From: Patiria pectinifera
Taxonomy: Eukaryota; Echinodermata; Asteroidea; Valvatida; Asterinidae
Length of the DNA: 64,000 nucleotides
Direction of reading: 5' to 3'
Assembly: GCA_029964075.1 (NCBI GenBank)
Contig: CM057149.1
Coordinates: 8,318,465 to 8,382,464 of the forward strand
The notes under the pieces are model-generated. The model worked only from the letters and a program-made list of their open reading frames with translations. It made no database searches and was not told where the DNA came from. Positions 58,490 to 64,000 of this stretch are shown piece after piece; position 1 is the stretch's first letter, and the number at the start of each line of letters is the position of its first letter. Made by a program: the position numbers and the translations under genes.

Positions 58490-58700
58490 TTAAGACAAAT
58501 TCTTGATAGCTCTATTGATATAGATCCGGCGGTGATGGAATTTGGTATAGCTAGGCAAGCAATGGGTATATAGGCAAACGATGTGTAATTCTGTGATTGG
58601 TTATCGAAGTTCATACGTCATTCCATTCAAGGGGCTTGTAATTGGTCAATGTTTCCCCCAGTGACAAACCGTAGCTTTTGATTGGATGTGTGCTCATAAT
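58490..58700 (-). promoter_or_regulatory. FReD3 promoter-like module
   Basis: CCAAT boxes (minus strand) at 58596, 58641 and 58681 and TACGTCA at 58614, in the same order and spacing as FReD1. The proximal CCAAT is about 245 bp before the ATG. The flanking DNA is more diverged than the boxes, which suggests they are retained. Confidence 0.55.
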
Positions 58701-60095
58701 TTCTGTAGGCGTGAAATTCCGGTTTGTAATGCATAGGCCGCGTCCAAATAACTTGTCTAATTACTCCTCTAATTACTTTGTCTGCATGCGTTATGGAAGC
58801 AGCTGAATACCCTTGTCATTGACACGTGAGTTATTGCCGGCCGCAGGCAGTTAATTATGAGCGGCCAAGGATACACTTTATACGGTAGACTAGTCTTGGT
58901 TGAGGAAGTCATACAGAATATAACGCTGTAATTAAGAGGTACCAAATAAAAGGCCATTGCGTTCATCTCATCAACGTCACGCTCTTTGATTCTAATCTCA
59001 AAACGGAATAATCATTGAACGACTAGTCCGGTATTGAAGGTCTTGTTAATTTCAGCAGCAGTCTTAATAAGCAGTCTCAGCGGATCGGTGTTTATGCCGA
59101 AAGCAACGAGCTTATATGGTTATATGTTATATAAAAAAAGTGCTACACTTGAATTGATAGACTGGCACAAAGAAATTCAAACGCAGTTGCAAAATATCTT
59201 GAGTTGCATCACAGAAATCTGAGATAATGATTTTGTTAGATAAAAAACCTCTGAGCGCTGTGCTAAAACCCATTTACACCTATATTTGTAAACCTTTCCT
59301 CGAGTGATGCTTTCAGGTCCGCACGCCATCTTGTCTCTCCGCAGCTCTCAATTATTTTAGCTAGGAGCGCCACCAAGCGCCGAGATATGTCCAGTAACTC
59401 CAAACTTCTGTTTCCATTTACTTCGCATTCTTCGAAAATACATTCCATTTATTTAATGACACGTTTTGTGTTGCACATGCGCGGGTCAAGCCTGCAAAGG
59501 ATGTATTGATTCAACAGAGGAGCTACACCCATAACTCCTCATTCGTTGTACATCGCCATCATCCAAGTCAAGTTTAGCATCACTATAAATCCATAGGCCC
59601 GTAGCATTAAAAAAAATAGTATTTCAGACATTTTTCCAAGTGGACCATGCAAATGAAAATGAATTTCCATCTTAGATTCATTAGTCAGTGAAATGATATA
59701 CTTTTCTTGGTATTTTGTAAATTTGTTGTGAATAATGCGAAATGAAATTTAAAATAAAACTCGAATCTTGGAATAAAAACATAAATTCAAATACAATTTA
59801 TTTTAAAATTGTTTTAAAAAATCCGAATTTTTAATTTGCTTGAAAGTCAAGTGTACAAAACGATGATTCATTTTTATGCTTGGAAGCCCGTTATAAATAA
59901 TAATTTGGGAAATATTATTATACTTCCTATATCGTGTAGGAGTTTGTGATCAACATTAGCCATTTTAGTTTACTATACCTCATACATATTCATGATCGAG
60001 AGCCGAACGTTCACTGGTCAATTCACCATCACGTGCCAGATGTTATTCTTGCTGTTTACCAAACGCGCGCGCGAGGATTCACGCACATTGTAAAT
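58701..60095. other. Gene-free stretch
   Basis: GGCCGCGTCCAAATAACTTG at 58737 resembles the end of the foldback element at 32779. GAGCGCCACCAAGCGCC at 59366 is a scrap of the unit-start motif. No gene seen. Confidence 0.4.
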
Positions 60096-60187
60096 ACGCA
60101 TGCGTAGTAGACTGTCGCATGGGTTACCCCACTGATCTCTATATAGAGATCAGTGGGTTACCCGTGCGACAGTCTACTACGCATGCG
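60096..60187. repeat. Hairpin H4, arms of about 46 bases
   Basis: Centre CACTGATCTCTATATAGAGATCAGTG. Outer arms GCATGCGTAGTAGACTGTCG and CGACAGTCTACTACGCATGC. Near-perfect, with one small indel. No loop beyond the TATA centre. Confidence 0.88.
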
Positions 60188-60542
60188 CTTTACAGAGCAA
60201 TCGAGGAACTGTCGCACGGGTGCAGTACGCACGCGCGAACATCGCCAAGGAGAGATACATGGTTGCATGGTTCGCGTAAATGTTAATTTCCAGAGCTCAA
60301 TGATGCCGCACTGGACTGGAGAAAATTTATAGACCGTGTAAAGATGTCTCCTGTACAAAAGAAAGTTGTACACATTGCAAACAACTGTATTTACAACTGT
60401 AGTAACTGTATTTTATTGCAAACGAACCGAACTAGTAATTGAAGTTGAATTTTTTGGTGAGCTGTACAAGTTTCCCCGAATTTTGTTTTAGGTGCATAAT
60501 AATAAAACAAATTTCGGCAACTGAATATGTATGAGGTATAGT

Positions 60543-60715
60543 AAAACAAATATAACATGGTTTATTTCGGGTGGACAGTCGATATTAGCTCCCCTCGGTA
60601 TTGGAAGTTGACAAACTAGTTCCCTCGGCTTCGCCTCGGGAACTAGTTTGTCAACTTCCAATACCTCGGGGAGCGAATATCGACTGTCCACCCTCTAACC
60701 ATGTTATATTTGTAT
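60543..60715. repeat. Long hairpin H2 with CCTCGGCTTC core
   Basis: Palindrome around CCCTCGGCTTCGCCTCGGG (60622-60640). Arms pair through AACTAGT, TGGAAGTTGACAAA, CGATAT, GTGGACAGTCG and AACATGG. Ends ACAAATATAAC and GTTATATTTGT. Confidence 0.9.
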
Positions 60716-61238
60716 AATATGGCAGACAAAATCTGAGGACCTTTTTGGGAGATGGTAAATTCGTGTTAATAAGGCTAATAGACACGTCACGAGCATGTTA
60801 CTATTCATCGACACGAACGCGCGCCCAGACATTCAGCTTAGAGCAAGTTCGGGTGCGAACCCACGGATTCTGTGTCTTGATTGGCCGAGAGCGAGTCACA
60901 TGATATTTTGTATTTTTGCTATCTTTCTGTGCACGGCCAAAAGTACTATACCCGTAGCAACCAAAGTACTATACCATTAGCAACCAAAGTACTATTTCCA
61001 CGGCGCGGTATTTGTGTGTAAATGAATGCTGATGTGCGCGTTGCGCGTTGCACGCAGCGCGTTTTGTTCCAAAGAGAGCGCGCCACAGAGTTGGGTTCAA
61101 ACATTTCGGGAAGGGGTAGTTTGGAAGAGAGAAATACTTTTTCCACCAAGTTTGTATTGAAATTGAAGTTTATTTCAACTGTGTTCAGATTTAAATAATT
61201 AAAAATATTAAAACCAAGCAGAATCTGTGGGTGAAGTG
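60716..61238. other. Spacer between hairpins H2 and H3; no gene seen
   Basis: Contains TTGGCCGAGAGCGAGTCACA, similar to 11258-11300 near H1, and a triple ACCAAAGTACTAT word (60945-60995). It may be the body of one composite element together with H2 and H3. Confidence 0.4.
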
Positions 61239-61412
61239 TTATAAAACAAATATTGAATGCTTTATCTCGTGGTAAAGTAAAACTAGCCTCCCTCGGTGAT
61301 CCATGGAGCATTCTATTTTCCCTCGGCTTCGCCTCGGGAAAATAGAATGTCCATGGATCACCTCGTGAGGCTAGTTTTACTACACCACTCGAAGCATTCA
61401 ATATTTGTATAA
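61239..61412. repeat. Long hairpin H3 with CCTCGGCTTC core
   Basis: Palindrome around CCCTCGGCTTCGCCTCGGG (61320-61338). Arms pair through AAAATAGAAT, GATCCATGG, AAAACTAGCCT and GAATGCTT. Ends ATAAAACAAATATTG and CAATATTTGTATAA. A 159-codon minus-strand ORF crosses it and is discounted. Confidence 0.9.
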
Positions 61413-61639
61413 CATAGTTCGACAAACTTCGCTCTAACTCGCTGAAGGATGGTTGGACTACTCTCTTCGACTACTTGGAACCAGACCACGTGGTATGGTT
61501 CCAGGGCTGGTTACCAAGAGCTGCGCACATCGTGAAGCACAACGGGGAGGCATGACGAATAGTTTTGTGATGACGTTTGAATCATCGGCTGCTAGTGCGC
61601 AGGCCTCAGTCACGTCACGAATCAACCACTAGTCGACTA

Positions 61640-63095
61640 ATGCCTCTCGTTCGATATCTCACTAATTCGTGAAAACTTTCTAGACTTGCAGCAACCAATC
61701 AGAATCCAGGAAACAACTTCACCTCCCAGGGTTCACAATGGATTGGTTCACGTCATGGGTCTCAAAAACGAGGTTGTGGATGACGGTGTATACATTGTAG
61801 CCATACGTGTTCTGAAGCAAGAACCTTAGTCGCCTTACAACTACCAATCACACTGCTAGAATCACAATTTCGCACACTCAGTATTTCAAATCAAACGAGA
61901 AACAAAAGTAATCAGGTATTGGTTTCGTCACTCAGTTTATTCAACGTCATTGGTCATTGGAACCATTTTTTGTATCGCAATATACAAGCAAAAAAGTTTA
62001 AAATGTGCATATTATTTGAGATCCTTAAAATTGTGTTTGACGCTTCCTTTTCCTGTTAGTATATCGATGTGTGCTTAATGGTCAATTCGATTTACTTTCA
62101 AACAGGATAATCAACGCAGAAATTAGACCTTATTAGCCGTGCATGATGTCAAAATTATAATTTTACAATATTATCATAACAAGTCATTTGTTTTATTTTT
62201 GAGTCTTTGTGATTTCAGTAGGAACAACTAGCTACTCAAATAGTTTGCATTTCTGCAGTAAAATTGTGAATGACAAATAATGATATCAAACTATTTGAAC
62301 AAGTAAAATTGATTTTTCGTTTTGTTTTATGGATTTTAAAATATTTCATGTGATAGTATCTGGAGTAAAAATGTGTTGGTAATGTTTGATTTTTTTGGCG
62401 AGAGAAACACCCATCCACAGTTTCTAAGCTGACGTCATATTTTGTGCAACAAAATGTTCTAGAATATAAGTATGAATAATTACTAATGAAATCAGACCAG
62501 CAAAGCAATAATGAATTTTCACTTTTGTCTTTTGGCTTTAAGTGTGTGTTTACTTTTCTAAAATCGTTCGAATAAAACAAAGAGCTAAAACAACCCATTT
62601 TTTTGCAATATCATTCCACTACAGTTTAAAAGCTGACGTCACTTTTTGAACTATAATTTTGCAATAAATACGTATATAATAAATATGTTCGCTTCGTTAT
62701 TAGGAAATATTAGGAGTTGCGTACAGAAATTCTCAACTCCTTATTACAGACATTACGAGTGCTTTGTTGTCATTGAGGTGTCCTTCATTTCAGCCGGAGT
62801 CTTTATAATATTTGGCAATCATACCAACAACAAGAACTTCCGCGACAATCGATTTAGTTCCAGCGATTCTAAAGACATTGTGAAAGGAAGCAAGCAGGCG
62901 ATTTTAACTCCCACATCTTCAGTTATTGCACCTACGTGTCAAAGCTAAAGGCTTATTACCTCCTTCAAGTAAGAACGATTACCAAACCTGATTTAAGGCC
63001 TGAAAATCTTTATACCACAGCACCAGTCACAAACTGATGAGGAATCCAATGAACATTGTAGTTACAAAACCTAGCTCCGCTAGGAAGACTTCTTG
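61640..63095. repeat. FReD unit E: 3' and 5' flanks with the gene missing
   Basis: 61690-62000 matches the FReD 3' flanks (TCACTCAGTTTATTCAACGT, CATTGGTCATTGGAACCA), while about 62845-62875 (CGATTTAGTTCCAGCGATTCTA) and 62955-62990 match the far upstream flank. No PAN or fibrinogen coding sequence lies between. A 100-codon plus-strand ORF (62646-62948) has no known domain. Confidence 0.55.
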
Positions 63096-64000
63096 AAAAA
63101 ATTGAATGCAGGTCCCAAATGGAAACCTATTTCAAACTTTTTAGGCGTACCCTTGGTAAAGAAATGTAATACATAAATTAATAAATAGATAAACAGAGGA
63201 TCGGAAAGGAAATCATCAGATTTTCCAATTTATAGGTTATGGGTTGTTATTTAAATCCCGCAAATGGGGGAAAATGTGATAATTCATTTTTCGCCCGTTC
63301 CAAGTCCATTTTATAGTAGCTTTCAAATTATCAAATATTCCACGTATGTACATTTGCACACTCGAAATTTTATTTTCTTCTCTTCATAATGCCATGATTT
63401 TATATAATGAATATTTGAAGAGATTATTTTCAAAACGTGACATGTCCATTTGATAAAAGTGAAAACTTAAACGGTTTTGAAACTTTAACCTTAAACCTGC
63501 TGAATCCAACAGAATCCAGCTATGCCGTTTACCCGTTGGAGCCTGTTGGATTGAGCAGTAAACCCCTGGTACAAAATAATGTACATATTTCCTATGTTTC
63601 TGATTGCAATATGTTGTACTCAGCAGGCAACTGAAAACATTCAAAGTCGGTTTCTGTTGGGTACTGGTAAATAACGCCAAGTTGGACTCGGTTGCATGGA
63701 TCTACATTATAAACACACTAAAAGTGGTCCGGTTAAACTTATTGTTTATGATGGGACTTGGTTTTGCCGAAGTCAATTGAGCGTGATCGGCTGGCTGACA
63801 AGGTTTACGCACAAAACCACGAGCCAATGAGGTTTTGTATAGAAAGCTGGCCAAACCACTTTTTGCGAGAGTGTGCCGGTAATGAAAATCACCATATTGA
63901 TAAAAAGATATTAAAAGGGCAAACAGATACTTGAATCATACTCTTACAAAACCAAACTAGCCGAAAAGAAACTAACAAATGATTTCAAATGTCCCGCGCT
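63096..64000. repeat. 0.9 kb direct repeat, copy 2 (continues past window)
   Basis: Partner of 53560-54472, still matching at the last base of the window (AATGTCCCGCGCT). The duplication may therefore extend into a further unit. Confidence 0.85.

Noticed and set aside
60946..61425. 159-codon minus-strand ORF
   Set aside because: Passes straight through hairpin H3; its residues simply translate the palindrome.
63384..63680. ORF beginning MALFTSTQQKPTLNV, also at 54155
   Set aside because: The two copies change frame after about 15 codons, so the duplicated block is not protein-coding in this frame.

Overview
This 64 kb window is eukaryotic: protein-coding exons are separated by long AT-rich non-coding DNA, with GT-AG splice signals and many short transposable elements. 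The gene content (a plexin, an intronless rhodopsin-class GPCR, and a tandem family of secreted PAN plus fibrinogen-domain lectin-like genes) and the many ACATGTA and ACCGGTA words suggest a marine deuterostome invertebrate. An echinoderm is my best guess, possibly a sea star; that is inference from gene families and sequence style. No bacterial operon, CRISPR array, rRNA or intact tRNA gene was seen.

Layout. (1) 1-24.8 kb: the 5' end of a plexin gene on the minus strand. Two consecutive sema-domain coding exons lie at 1126-2271 and 535-729. To their right, up to a possible untranslated first exon ending at 24533, lies what may be a 22 kb first intron holding several non-autonomous elements (foldback elements, hAT-like MITEs, a GGTCTCTGGTC-ended MITE and a tandem-duplicated element). 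(2) 24.8-28.5 kb: gene-free, with poly-C/poly-G tracts and a repeat complex built from a GGGGGACA-A/T-TTACC word and two 315-bp direct copies. (3) 28.8-32.9 kb: an isolated segment with one GPCR gene. (4) 32.9-45.1 kb and 57.3-63.1 kb: a segmentally duplicated array carrying three intact single-exon PAN-fibrinogen (FReD) genes, all on the minus strand, plus at least three units that have lost their gene. A promoter-like module of CCAAT and CRE-like boxes sits about 250-290 bp upstream of each gene and also survives in a gene-less unit. Two DNA transposons (piggyBac-like and Mutator-like) can be proven from empty sites in the sister unit. (5) 49.5-53.3 kb: four adjacent, unrelated tandem arrays, including a word array (GGGCCATGTG with unlike spacers) that I cannot explain. 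(6) 60-61.4 kb: near-perfect hairpins, two of which share a core with a third hairpin at 11.7 kb.

The plexin is an axon-guidance/cell-signalling receptor. The FReD genes look like secreted recognition or adhesion proteins of the kind expanded in invertebrate innate immunity. The GPCR is an orphan. There is no sign that these genes act in one pathway; the FReD copies are the only functionally related set. All coordinates, motifs and repeat alignments were read by eye; no search or alignment program was run.
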